64,000 nt of DNA from JAVJSU01 sp040219275 (GTDB lineage Bacteria > Chloroflexota > Anaerolineae > Aggregatilineales > Phototrophicaceae). The translations under genes were made by a program, and so were the position numbers. The notes beneath the pieces were generated by a model. That model was not told where the DNA came from. It saw nothing but the letters and a program-made list of their open reading frames with translations, and did not search any database. The stretch lies in NCBI GenBank assembly GCA_040219275.1, contig JAVJSU010000066.1, positions 1-64,000 on the forward strand, given 5' to 3'. Of this stretch, positions 17,927 to 26,734 are shown one piece after another; position 1 is the stretch's first letter, and the number at the start of each line of letters is the position of its first letter.

Positions 17927-18374
17927 TATGACGTTGATTGAAGCCATGCCCTTGCTCGCCCGTAACGGCGGCGATTGGTATGGCACGTATATTCACCTCG
18001 ACGATGCGGGACAGGTGCTTGATCGTCACAAAAGCCACTTGATCCCGCGCTTTGAAGCCGATTCTGACCGATATACGCAGACCAACATTTACACATGGAA
18101 TGATGGACGACAGGTAGAATACGAATTCACGGGCGTGTATCGAAATGGCAAGGTCGTCTATGACACGGAGCGTATTTACGGCGAGGCGTGGGAGACAGAC
18201 GACAAGACGATCATCCTCAAATTCAGCTATAAGGACGATCCCGAAAAATACATCTACGAATACATCCACCTCAGCGATGACGGTCAGCACCGCACGCGAG
18301 TCTGGCATTGGTTCAATGGGCAGGGCGAAGTTTACAAGCACACACTGATTAAAGAGTCGCGCACGCCGGATTAG
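17901..18374 (+). CDS. Calycin-like protein, tandem paralogue 2
   Basis: 157 residues, clear duplicate of the preceding gene: GGDWYGTYIHLDDAGQ, DTERIYGEA, YIHLSDDGQHRTRVWHWFNGQGEVYKHTLIKESR. Overlaps it by 26 nt. The N-terminal start could be ATG 17901, 17907 or 17929. Last gene of the operon that begins with DUF1838. Function unknown. Confidence 0.7.
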   Translation: MLMQNSTSDMTLIEAMPLLARNGGDWYGTYIHLDDAGQVLDRHKSHLIPRFEADSDRYTQTNIYTWNDGRQVEYEFTGVYRNGKVVYDTERIYGEAWETDDKTIILKFSYKDDPEKYIYEYIHLSDDGQHRTRVWHWFNGQGEVYKHTLIKESRTPD

Positions 18375-18472
18375 ATGCTTTTCGCTAGTTGTCGACTGCG
18401 ACCTATCCACTTTGCCCATTTTCCCTGATAATCAACCACGCTTGAATTTGCTTCACACAACCGGATGGTGAC

Positions 18473-18868
18473 ATGGGAAAATTTGTCCGCTTCTTGATTG
18501 TCGGCGCATCCGGCACAGTGCTCGATTTTGTGCTCCTGATCGTCTTCAAAGAAGTGTTTGCTTTGCCCACGCTGATCGCAAATGTGATGTCGTATAGCGG
18601 GGGCATCGTCAATAATTTCACATGGAATCGTCTGTGGACGTTCCCCGAAGCACGCGATAAGCACATCGCCATGCAATTTGTGCAATTCGCCGGAGTCAGC
18701 CTCATCGGATTGACGCTCAATACCGCAATAGTGCTTGTGCTAGAAAACCCGCTCGGCGATTTACTCCACGATCCAGAAAACGGCTATCTTCCGGCAAAGG
18801 TGATCGCTACCGTGTGCGTCGTCATGTGGAATTTCCTCGCCAATCGCTATTGGACGTTTCGGAGCTAG
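18473..18868 (+). CDS. GtrA family membrane protein
   Basis: 131 residues with four membrane segments. FLIVGASGTVLDFVLL, the IVNNFTWNRLWTFPEA motif after helix 2 and the C-terminal WNFLANRYWTF are diagnostic. GtrA proteins are flippase-like partners in polysaccharide or teichoic-acid glycosylation. Its last 40 coding bases recur at 20050-20089. Confidence 0.92.
   Translation: MGKFVRFLIVGASGTVLDFVLLIVFKEVFALPTLIANVMSYSGGIVNNFTWNRLWTFPEARDKHIAMQFVQFAGVSLIGLTLNTAIVLVLENPLGDLLHDPENGYLPAKVIATVCVVMWNFLANRYWTFRS
18820..18859 (+). repeat. Direct repeat A: 3' end of gtrA
   Basis: 40 bp matching 20050-20089 at 38 positions, same orientation. Encodes MWNFLANRYWTF in gtrA. With its partner it brackets the unknown gene at 18912-20054. 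Confidence 0.85.
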
Positions 18869-18911
18869 TCAGCGTGTTGGCTCGTTAGCTTACTGACAAA
18901 AGGAGAAAAGC

Positions 18912-20054
18912 GTGCCGATCAAAATACCTGAAAACAGCACTTTGCCCATTGGATTTACACCAGATTTTCTTGAGACCATCTGCAATTTAATCCACTATTT
19001 CGTGCTCCGCCAACAGTTGGTTGTACTGGCGATGGTCCAACATAATCCAGGAGTCCTTTCGTATACTGTAGACCTTGATCTTACCCCCTACAGGCACGCC
19101 CAACGTGAAAGATTTCTGAAACGGAAGCAGGCGATTGAAGAACAGAAACCACGCGTATACCGCCCTTTACCCGTATGGAAACACGATTGGCAGTGCTTTG
19201 CACATGGTCATGGATGCAGATTAACGCATCTGAGAACGGGCGAACGGATCGAATGGGATGCATCGGATCAGTCCGCATTCACCATCTATTGGTTTCTGAA
19301 TCATCTGGAATGGAGGCTGAAGAACGAACTTGATGATCCTTATGTATATCGCTGTGCAGAATGGCTTAACGCAAACAGTGCAGATATTGAGGTTGTAGAA
19401 AAAGCCATCAATTGCCTGATTGAACTGGAAATTCTTAATGTCGGTGGGAGCCACGTTTGCAGATTTAATCCAGAAGATCCAGAGCTACCCACAGACCCCC
19501 TCACCGACGATGTAGTTGGCGCATTTTTCAATAGCCTGTTGCACTATCACGAGAGACAGCAGATAGCGATTGATGCAATGGTCGAACTACGTCCAGATTT
19601 TATTGTTCAGTTTGCAGAAGACCCTTATACGATGCCCGATACGGCTACACGTCTCAAAAGTCTCTATCAGCATCTTGATTCTCTACCCAAATCAGGCTCA
19701 CGGATACAGACAGGGACATGGCGGGACGGATGGAAATACGATATTCGATATGGTACTTGCACCCTCAAACACAAAGAAACAGATGAAAGTATAAGATGGT
19801 CTAACTCCGACCCATTGTACGTTGACGAGCATGGATATAAGCAACATCTTATATGGCGATTTGACACCGAACCCGAACACAAGGATTTAAGAACGATGTA
19901 CCAGTGGGCGGAGCAACATACCAATGGAACCTCTGACGCATTTACCGGATTAATCAATTTGATCTATCAATTGATCTCGGCAAAAAAAATTAAATTTTCG
20001 CGCAACAAAAAAGGTCTGAGCATTAAATGGGAGAGTCCACACTCAACATCGTGA
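18912..20054 (+). CDS. Unknown protein with two internal repeats
   Basis: 380 residues, not recognised with confidence. Two copies of one roughly 165-residue domain: each has a helical start with RQQLVVLAM / RQQIAIDAM, a W-D-W/Y core followed by Gly-Cys or Gly-Thr-Cys and a Thr/Glu-I-W (HGHGCRLTHLRTGERIEW and RYGTCTLKHKETDESIRW), then a YxW(F)..HLxWR segment. The pattern faintly recalls DUF6896. No signal or membrane segment. GTG start is backed by AAAGGAG 7 nt upstream. Flanked by the 40-bp gtrA direct repeats, so probably inserted here. Confidence 0.7.
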   Translation: MPIKIPENSTLPIGFTPDFLETICNLIHYFVLRQQLVVLAMVQHNPGVLSYTVDLDLTPYRHAQRERFLKRKQAIEEQKPRVYRPLPVWKHDWQCFAHGHGCRLTHLRTGERIEWDASDQSAFTIYWFLNHLEWRLKNELDDPYVYRCAEWLNANSADIEVVEKAINCLIELEILNVGGSHVCRFNPEDPELPTDPLTDDVVGAFFNSLLHYHERQQIAIDAMVELRPDFIVQFAEDPYTMPDTATRLKSLYQHLDSLPKSGSRIQTGTWRDGWKYDIRYGTCTLKHKETDESIRWSNSDPLYVDEHGYKQHLIWRFDTEPEHKDLRTMYQWAEQHTNGTSDAFTGLINLIYQLISAKKIKFSRNKKGLSIKWESPHSTS

Positions 20055-20089
20055 TGTGGAATTTCCTCGCCAATCGGTATTGGACGTTT
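20050..20089 (+). repeat. Direct repeat A': copy of the gtrA 3' end
   Basis: 38 of 40 bases identical to 18820-18859. Reading in the gtrA frame gives VMWNFLANRYWTFCA and then a stop, so it would restore a gtrA C-terminus. It starts at the stop codon of the unknown gene. Either an attachment-site-like duplication or the remnant of a second gtrA. Confidence 0.8.
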
Positions 20090-20103
20090 TGTGCTTGACA
20101 CAC

Positions 20104-21567
20104 CTATTCCCCGTAACGCAAGACCTGAGCTTGTGGTGTCCAGTCCATATCCGCGTCAAATGGGAACATCGGGCGGGAGATGCGCTCGTAGGGCAGTTGC
20201 TCCAACGCTTGATTGACCGCGCCGGGACTGAGCGCGAGCAGGGCTTTGGGCGCGGCACGTTTTAAGTCCGGTTCCAGATAGCCAATTTTGATGACGACGA
20301 TTTTGTGCTCCGTTGGTTCGATGCCGAGGTCTTGAAATTGGCGGATGAAATGGAAAGGTGTGCGTTTCTCGGTGATGATGACCTGCACTCCGCCGACCTG
20401 CACAACTGCCTGTTTTTGCGCGGGCAATTGCCGACCATATTCCATGCGCGAAATGTCATCCACGAAAAGCACTTTTCCGGTGATGGTCAGGGCTTCGCTG
20501 TAGCGCGTATCGAGCTTGCCGCCGATGGTCACGGTGACTTCCGCCCCGACTCCGGCTTCCGCACATTTCGCTACTGCTTCTGGTGCGGGAATGCTGGCAT
20601 AAACCGCATCCGGCACGTTAAGCGCGATCAAGCGTCCGAGCGTATAGGTCACATCGCCCACACCGCCCGCCGTCGGATTATCGCCGGAATCGCTGATAAA
20701 GATGCAACTTTCCGGTGCATCGAGCGCCATCTGAATGACCTCATCACTAGACCCCACCGGCACGCCAAATTCAAAATCGGCGCGGACATCCCAATAGGCT
20801 TGCGCCAGACGCTCGGCTTCTTGCTTGACGGTAGCTTCGTCCGTGCCCAGCACAATCGCGGTTGCGCCGGTGCGGGGTTCATCCGCCCATGCGTAGCCCA
20901 CTGTAATGGTCGCATCCAGCACGCCTTCTACTTTCAGCGTGTTGGGAATTTCTGCATACAGGCTCATGCCCGGCTCCCATTCGGTGCTGGTTTTTTCTCC
21001 GGGCAGGGCGACGGGGATTTGCACATAGCCTTTATAGGGGCGGATGCCTTCGTGCAGGCACAGCATGAGCAGGCTCAGGGCGCGTTCGCGGGTTTCCATC
21101 ACATCCACATGCGGGGCAGTGCGGTACGCCGTCAGGATGTCGACATTGCCGATCACCCGCGGGCTGACATTGCCGTGCAAATCATAGCTGGCGGCGATAA
21201 GACACTCCGCGCCGACGACTTCACGGATGGATTGCATCCAGTCGCCTTCTGCGTCTTCGATTTCATCGACGTACATCGCGCCGTGCATGTTCAGGTACAC
21301 GCCGTCCCATTTCTGCCCGCGCAGACCGTCCAGCATTTCGCCTTTGATATGGTCATAGACGGATTTTTCCACCCGTCCGCCGGGGAGGGCGCGTCCACGC
21401 ACAATCGGCACAAATTCGACTTCGGGAAAGGCGCTAATTATGTCGGCAAAAAAGGGGTATTGATCGTCAAAATCTTCGCCATGTGTGATGGTGAAGGCAT
21501 CCATCCCACTTTTCCAGACGGAGAAGGTGCTGTTTTCGGTTGCGATTCCGCCGACTGCAATTTTCAT
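20104..21567 (-). CDS. M81 family metallopeptidase (MlrC-like)
   Basis: 487 residues. N-terminus MKIAVGGIATENSTFSVW and the metal-site region NMHGAMYVDEIEDAEGDW (about residues 91-110) and YDLHGNVSP (about 128-136) fit the DUF1485/MlrC family. ISDSGDNPTAGG around residue 271 is also conserved. MlrC opens linearised microcystin peptides; most relatives have unknown peptide or amide substrates. RBS AAAGGAC precedes ATG. Monocistronic, convergent with the preceding gene. Confidence 0.9.
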   Translation of the reverse strand: MKIAVGGIATENSTFSVWKSGMDAFTITHGEDFDDQYPFFADIISAFPEVEFVPIVRGRALPGGRVEKSVYDHIKGEMLDGLRGQKWDGVYLNMHGAMYVDEIEDAEGDWMQSIREVVGAECLIAASYDLHGNVSPRVIGNVDILTAYRTAPHVDVMETRERALSLLMLCLHEGIRPYKGYVQIPVALPGEKTSTEWEPGMSLYAEIPNTLKVEGVLDATITVGYAWADEPRTGATAIVLGTDEATVKQEAERLAQAYWDVRADFEFGVPVGSSDEVIQMALDAPESCIFISDSGDNPTAGGVGDVTYTLGRLIALNVPDAVYASIPAPEAVAKCAEAGVGAEVTVTIGGKLDTRYSEALTITGKVLFVDDISRMEYGRQLPAQKQAVVQVGGVQVIITEKRTPFHFIRQFQDLGIEPTEHKIVVIKIGYLEPDLKRAAPKALLALSPGAVNQALEQLPYERISRPMFPFDADMDWTPQAQVLRYGE

Positions 21568-21671
21568 GGTGTGTCCTTTGTTAAGATGTTCTGGTTGGGC
21601 ATTTGTTCCCCGTGTTTAACGCATTTACGGCGCAGATGCTAGTGCCACCCTGTAAAATCGGTCTGCTGAAT

Positions 21672-21706
21672 CAAAAGAGGGACTGGTAATTATTGCCAAT
21701 CCCTCC
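21672..21706 (-). terminator. Rho-independent terminator of the LOV kinase gene
   Basis: On the minus strand GAGGGATTGG (21705-21696) pairs with CCAGTCCCTC (21686-21677) over 10 positions with one mismatch, 9-nt loop, followed by TTTTGATT. It lies about 50 nt after the kinase stop. Confidence 0.65.
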
Positions 21707-21756
21707 GCTGATTTCTTCAAGTTTTAAGTTTAAGTGTGCGTTTAAACCTATCCGCC

Positions 21757-24210
21757 CTAATTGTGTCGCATGGGTAAAGTCACTGTAAACGTCGTCCCAA
21801 CGCCTTCCTGACTTTCAAAGTCCAGTTCGCCACCCAGCACCTTGACGGCTTGCCGGACGACAGTTAAGCCGAAGCCAATGCCGGGGCGATTTTCGACATT
21901 TGTTGCACGGAAAAAATCGTTAAAGAGATATTGTTGATCGTCTTTGGGGATGCCGATCCCGTTGTCGCTCACTGAGATTCTGAGGCTTTCGGACTCGCAG
22001 GTGCTATTTATGAAGACCGTTCCGCCAAGATCAGAATATTTGACGGCGTTAGAGAGCAAATTAGAGATGATCTGGTTAAGTAGCGTGCCATCAAGCAGAC
22101 AGTCTGTTTGGCTCAAGGCAAATGTAGCGATGATTTTTACACGATCTTCATAAGCAACCCGAATATCTTCCACGATCCCGTTAATGCACTCTTCGAGGTT
22201 AATCTCCTCCAATTGCAGTAAATAGTCAAATGAGCCGGTGCGATTGAGTTCTACAATGTTATCCACCATTTTGTTGAGTCGTTTGACCTGTTCTTCAATC
22301 CGATCTATGCGTTTGTGTTGGTCTTCGCGGCTGATCGTATCTGCTTTTGCGCGCAACAAATAGCTAGATGTTCCAATAATGGTCAGTGGGGTTTTGAATT
22401 CGTGGGTGATGGTAGAAATAAATTGGGACTTTAGCATATTGAGTTGACGCTCCTTTTCTAGCGCACTTTTAAGGCCGGTTTCCCATTCTTTTTGCAGTGT
22501 GATGTTGTTCAGACTAATGACAATCTCACTCACCTCATTATCGTCATTTAAGATGGGCGCAAGATTCATCGACAAAATGAGTTTCTCGCCATTTTCTTTC
22601 TCTAAAATCATTTCTTGATCGTAAAGGGGGGATTTCTTTTTGATGACCTGTCTTCTTGGGTGGTCATCTCTGGTGATTAAATCCCCATATAAGGTGTAAA
22701 TTTTCCAGTGCTCATTCAAAAACGATTCATCCAACAATATTTCCCGTTCCACCTTAAGAATGGTGTTGACATGCTGGCTAGCAAACCTGACTCTACCTTC
22801 AAGATCGACGAGAATTATGCCTGATGGACTGGTCAACATCATGTTCTGTAGCAGATCGCGCTCATGTTTCAATTCGACTTCCGCTTGTTGGCGACGCTGT
22901 ACCTCTTCACGCAGTTCAGCCGTTTTTTGATTCACCCGTTTTTCTAGTTCTTCTTGCATTGCCTTGATTTCCGTAACATCGACACAGGAGCCGATAAAGC
23001 CCAGAAATGTGCCGTCATCCATAAACCGTGGCACACCTTCATTCTGAACCCAGCAATAGACACCATCGTGGCGCAACAGGCGAAATTCAATCTGAAAAGG
23101 TTGAAAATTTGTGAAAATTTCCCTATATAATTTAATATGACGTTCACGGTCTTCAGGGTGTATGCCTTCTGCCCATCCTGTACCCAGTTCTTGCTCCAGC
23201 GTGCGCCCCCGAAAATCAAGCCACACCTGATTGACGTAAGTACACTGGTAATTTCCATCCGCCATCCAGATCATCACCGGTGCATGATTCGCCATCAGCT
23301 TGAAACGCTCTTCACTTTCTTTTAAGCTCGCTTCGGTCTCTTTTTGAGCGGTGATGTCCCGCGCCGCGCCGTAAAACCGCACGACCCGTCCTTCTTGCTC
23401 ATCCCAGACAGGCGTACGCAAAATGCTCAGCCAGATATAAGTGTCCCAGGCGGTTTTAATTCGATATTCGGATGTCACCTTATTATTATTTAACATGTGG
23501 GCGAGTTCGCTTTTTACACGTTCGAGATCATCAGGATGGGTTTGCTTAAAGGATACGACATCGCCCATGTTCCCTAAAGTGAAGCCTGTGATTTGTTCAA
23601 ATGCGCCAGAAACCCACTCATTAATCAGCGTGCCATCGGGTTGCACGCCAATTGAAAAGGCGTAATCGGACATGAGTTCGGTAATTATTCTGTAGCGGGC
23701 TTTTCTCATCGTAAGATCATCAGCCAGCCTGACTACTTCCGTCACATCTTGCTGAATGCCGATGAAATGTGTGATCGTGCCGGACGCAGACTGGATAGGC
23801 GCAATGTGCAATTGATTCCAGAACAGCGTTCCATCTTTACGATAATTTCTGATGCGCGTATTGCAAGCTATTTGCTGTTTAATGGCTTCACGGATTACCG
23901 TTAATCCGGGTTGGTCACGGTCATCCTTTTGCAGGAAACGGCAATTTCGCCCGATGATTTCATCCTGCGTGTAGCCTGTTATATCGACAAAGGCATCATT
24001 GGCGTAAATAATTGGTAAATCATCCTGTTGGGCATCAACAATCGTACAGCCCACCGGCAAACTTTGAAGCACATCATACAATAAAGGAAATTGCGAGTCG
24101 TCCTGTCGCCCGATTCGATCATCAATCACCTCATCAAAACTACGTTGGGTAAGCGCCATTTTGAGTTGTAATTTTTGGTAGAGTGCATCTGAGATTTCGA
24201 TCGTTGGCAT
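21757..24210 (-). CDS. LOV/PAS multidomain sensor histidine kinase
   Basis: 817 residues, no membrane segment. A LOV domain (about 42-158) has the photoactive motif GRNCRFLQ with Cys90 and the flavin contacts Asn122, Asn132 and Gln153. Then PAS/PAC domains at about 170-290, 297-415 and 450-575, a coiled coil at 416-450, HisKA with ITHEFKTP (His603), and HATPase_c with N-box NAVKYS, DNGIGIP and GIGFGLTVV. Likely a soluble blue-light-responsive kinase. No response regulator adjoins it. Start ATG 24210. Confidence 0.9.
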   Translation of the reverse strand: MPTIEISDALYQKLQLKMALTQRSFDEVIDDRIGRQDDSQFPLLYDVLQSLPVGCTIVDAQQDDLPIIYANDAFVDITGYTQDEIIGRNCRFLQKDDRDQPGLTVIREAIKQQIACNTRIRNYRKDGTLFWNQLHIAPIQSASGTITHFIGIQQDVTEVVRLADDLTMRKARYRIITELMSDYAFSIGVQPDGTLINEWVSGAFEQITGFTLGNMGDVVSFKQTHPDDLERVKSELAHMLNNNKVTSEYRIKTAWDTYIWLSILRTPVWDEQEGRVVRFYGAARDITAQKETEASLKESEERFKLMANHAPVMIWMADGNYQCTYVNQVWLDFRGRTLEQELGTGWAEGIHPEDRERHIKLYREIFTNFQPFQIEFRLLRHDGVYCWVQNEGVPRFMDDGTFLGFIGSCVDVTEIKAMQEELEKRVNQKTAELREEVQRRQQAEVELKHERDLLQNMMLTSPSGIILVDLEGRVRFASQHVNTILKVEREILLDESFLNEHWKIYTLYGDLITRDDHPRRQVIKKKSPLYDQEMILEKENGEKLILSMNLAPILNDDNEVSEIVISLNNITLQKEWETGLKSALEKERQLNMLKSQFISTITHEFKTPLTIIGTSSYLLRAKADTISREDQHKRIDRIEEQVKRLNKMVDNIVELNRTGSFDYLLQLEEINLEECINGIVEDIRVAYEDRVKIIATFALSQTDCLLDGTLLNQIISNLLSNAVKYSDLGGTVFINSTCESESLRISVSDNGIGIPKDDQQYLFNDFFRATNVENRPGIGFGLTVVRQAVKVLGGELDFESQEGVGTTFTVTLPMRHN

Positions 24211-24488
24211 CAGATTTTATCTATTCGTATCCTCATAAGTTCCCTAATTTTAACACCGTTGCGCGAATAATAACGTAATGAACGGCACACATTGGTACTA
24301 TCAACACGCAAATTAAACCTTCAGGTAGATTTTTACTCGCCGTCGAACTAAAATTTGTTGTACATTGATGCTGAATGTTTATTGTTATCTTGCAGGTTTT
24401 CCGTCTGGTAAAAATCGTGTTCTCTTCCTTAAATCGTTTCCGTCAACAAATCTCCACCACAGACACTTCTACACAGGCGGCATTGCCT
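24211..24488. other. Divergent promoter region
   Basis: 278 nt between the LOV kinase and the membrane glycosyltransferase gene, AT-rich. I see no clear operator or small gene; the in-frame N-terminal extension starting at 24375 is possible but not conserved-looking. Confidence 0.4.
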
Positions 24489-26120
24489 ATGCGTATTTTC
24501 CGTCACAGCACATTTGCGGCGTTAATCGTCAGTCTCATATTTCTCGTGTCGATGATCGCCCTTGTGCGTGACTCACAGGCGCTGAACGACGGTAAGCTAA
24601 TCTATGGGCTGGACGATGCCTATATTCATATGAGCATCGCACGCAATTTTGTGGAGCATGGCGTGTGGGGCATCACACAATACGACTTTTCGTCCACCAC
24701 ATCCTCGCCTTTATGGACGGGGCTATTGGCGCTGATTTATGCCTTCACCGGAGTGCATGAAAATCTGCCCCTTATTCTGAACCTCATTTTCGGCATCGGG
24801 GCGATCTTCGCGGCGAATCGTTTGCTTATGCGCTTCGAGACTCCGGCGTTGTATCGGCTCGTCCTGTTGCTTGCGCTGATAATCCTCACGCCGTTTAACA
24901 CGCTGGTGCTCATCGGCATGGAGCATGTATTACAAATCCTGATGGCGATTTTGCTGGTCGATGAATTTTTCCGTATTATGGGCGCGGATGAAAAGGCGTT
25001 TCGCGTGTCCGATGGGGTGCGATTGGGCGTTTTATCTGCACTCACGGCGATGACGCGCTATGAGGATTTGTTGCTCATCGGCGTGCTGTGCTTGCTCTTT
25101 TTGCTGAAAGGGCGCTGGCGATTGATGCTGATTACGGGAATCAGCGCGTCCGTGCCGATTATTATTTACGGCATGATTGCCATGTCCAACGGCTGGGATT
25201 TTTTGCCGACTTCGCTGACGATAAAATCCGGCGCAATGTCCTATCTACGCAATGCCACATGGCAGGGGCGCTATCAATTTCTGGTGGTCGATACCTATAA
25301 AATTTTCGCCAACCAGCATATTTTGTCGCTGATGTTATTGAGCGCGATGGGTGCGTTCCTCTATATCTACGAAAAATCACGCGATTTGTGGGATAAACGC
25401 CTGATCCTGCTGGTGATTTACGCCCTGACAACCTTGATGAGTGTACGCTTCGTCTCCTGGCCCGATCCGGGAACGTTCTCCCGTTATGAAGCCTATCTGG
25501 TGGCGCTCTCGCTGATTTTTATTCCGGCGGCGTTGGGGTTTGCCCTGCCACACCGATTAACCCGCAAGCTGATTCCGGCGTTGGTGGTCGGGTTGATTTT
25601 GCTGGCGTTCGTGCTGAATGATATTTATCAACGCTATGATGACATTTCCTTCCGGCAACCTGTCGTCACGGCGACCACCGAAATTTATCGCCAGCAGGTA
25701 CAGATGGGGCGGTTCCTCGCCGAACATTACAACGATTCAAACATTGCCACCAATGACATCGGCGCGGTGACTTTTTTCACGGACATTCATAATGTCGACA
25801 TCTGGGGCTTGGGAACAATCGAAGTTGCCCGCGCAAAAAACGACAACATCTATTCGACGGCGCGGTTAGCCGAAATCGTTGCTGAAAATGACACGCAAAT
25901 CGCCGTGATTTACTCGGTATGGATGGATGGCTACGGCGGCTTGCCGGACGATTGGATACTCGTGGAGCAATGGGTGATGGAAAATCCGCCCGTGATTCTC
26001 GGTTATCATACCGTGTCCTTTTATGCGCTGAACGCGGAGGCTGTGCCGGATTTACGCGCCAATTTAGACTTATTCGCGCCCTCGTTGCCGGATGGTGTTC
26101 GGCGGGAGGTGGCTTCGTGA
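24489..26120 (+). CDS. Polytopic GT-C-like glycosyltransferase (predicted)
   Basis: 543 residues from ATG 24489 (an in-frame ATG at 24375 would add 38). About 10-11 membrane helices. The first extracytoplasmic loop contains GLDDAYIHMSIARNF, an Asp-Asp pair like the catalytic Asp of GT39/GT-C enzymes, and SSTTSSPLWTGLLA. The C-terminus is an extracellular domain (IATNDIGAVTFFTDIHNVDIWGLGT). GT-C enzymes move sugars from lipid carriers. Overlaps the next gene by four bases (GTGA). Confidence 0.65.
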   Translation: MRIFRHSTFAALIVSLIFLVSMIALVRDSQALNDGKLIYGLDDAYIHMSIARNFVEHGVWGITQYDFSSTTSSPLWTGLLALIYAFTGVHENLPLILNLIFGIGAIFAANRLLMRFETPALYRLVLLLALIILTPFNTLVLIGMEHVLQILMAILLVDEFFRIMGADEKAFRVSDGVRLGVLSALTAMTRYEDLLLIGVLCLLFLLKGRWRLMLITGISASVPIIIYGMIAMSNGWDFLPTSLTIKSGAMSYLRNATWQGRYQFLVVDTYKIFANQHILSLMLLSAMGAFLYIYEKSRDLWDKRLILLVIYALTTLMSVRFVSWPDPGTFSRYEAYLVALSLIFIPAALGFALPHRLTRKLIPALVVGLILLAFVLNDIYQRYDDISFRQPVVTATTEIYRQQVQMGRFLAEHYNDSNIATNDIGAVTFFTDIHNVDIWGLGTIEVARAKNDNIYSTARLAEIVAENDTQIAVIYSVWMDGYGGLPDDWILVEQWVMENPPVILGYHTVSFYALNAEAVPDLRANLDLFAPSLPDGVRREVAS

Positions 26121-26734
26121 GCAAGAAAATCACCCGTAGGCAATTCATGGCGCTGGCACTCGGCGCATTGGGAACGGGTGCGGTGGCTGTGGTCGGATTG
26201 GATCGTCTATTGAACGATGACGGCACTCAGACGCTCACTTTCGACCCTTCAACAGGCGAATTGGACGCAGATACACTCGCAACATTGATGGCATTGGTCA
26301 GGGCATATGTCGGCGACAACGGGGCAGTGGCGCATTATCAGGCGTATTTCACATGGCGGGCGGCGAATTTGCCGGAATATTTGAGCACGTATCAGGCGTT
26401 TGCCGTTGCACTGGACGAAGCCGCTCATGAATTTTCCGGTCAATCCTTCACGCTGACCGATGATGCAACCCGCCAGCAAATTTTGCGTTATGGGCTGACT
26501 TTGCCCGATCCAGCAAGCGCGTTAAACGATCCTCAGATTCTGCCAACGGACGACCTGAACGAATCCGAACGTGCATTATGGGTACGTTTTGATCGTATGG
26601 TCATCGGCGAAATGGTGAACGTGTTTTTGAACACCAACGCATGGATCATGCTTGGCTATCCAGCCTATCCGGGGCAGGCGCGTGGTTTGGAAAGTTATCA
26701 ACTGCCGATAGATGCAAACGGGAGCGAGTCATGA
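26117..26734 (+). CDS. Tat-exported gluconate 2-dehydrogenase subunit 3-like protein
   Basis: 205 residues. Starts at GTG 26117 with a Tat signal (KKITRRQFMALALGALGTGA), followed by a helical domain containing ILPTDDLNESERALW and NTNAWIMLGYPAYPGQARG, typical of the small gamma subunit of membrane-bound FAD-GMC dehydrogenases. It escorts the GMC subunit through the Tat pathway. Coupled by overlaps at both ends (GTGA and ATGA). Confidence 0.75.
   Translation: MSKKITRRQFMALALGALGTGAVAVVGLDRLLNDDGTQTLTFDPSTGELDADTLATLMALVRAYVGDNGAVAHYQAYFTWRAANLPEYLSTYQAFAVALDEAAHEFSGQSFTLTDDATRQQILRYGLTLPDPASALNDPQILPTDDLNESERALWVRFDRMVIGEMVNVFLNTNAWIMLGYPAYPGQARGLESYQLPIDANGSES

Noticed and set aside
20305..21642. 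A 445-residue open frame on the plus strand across the M81 peptidase gene
   Set aside because: It is the antisense shadow of a well-matched M81 gene; its translation is His/Cys-rich without family motifs.
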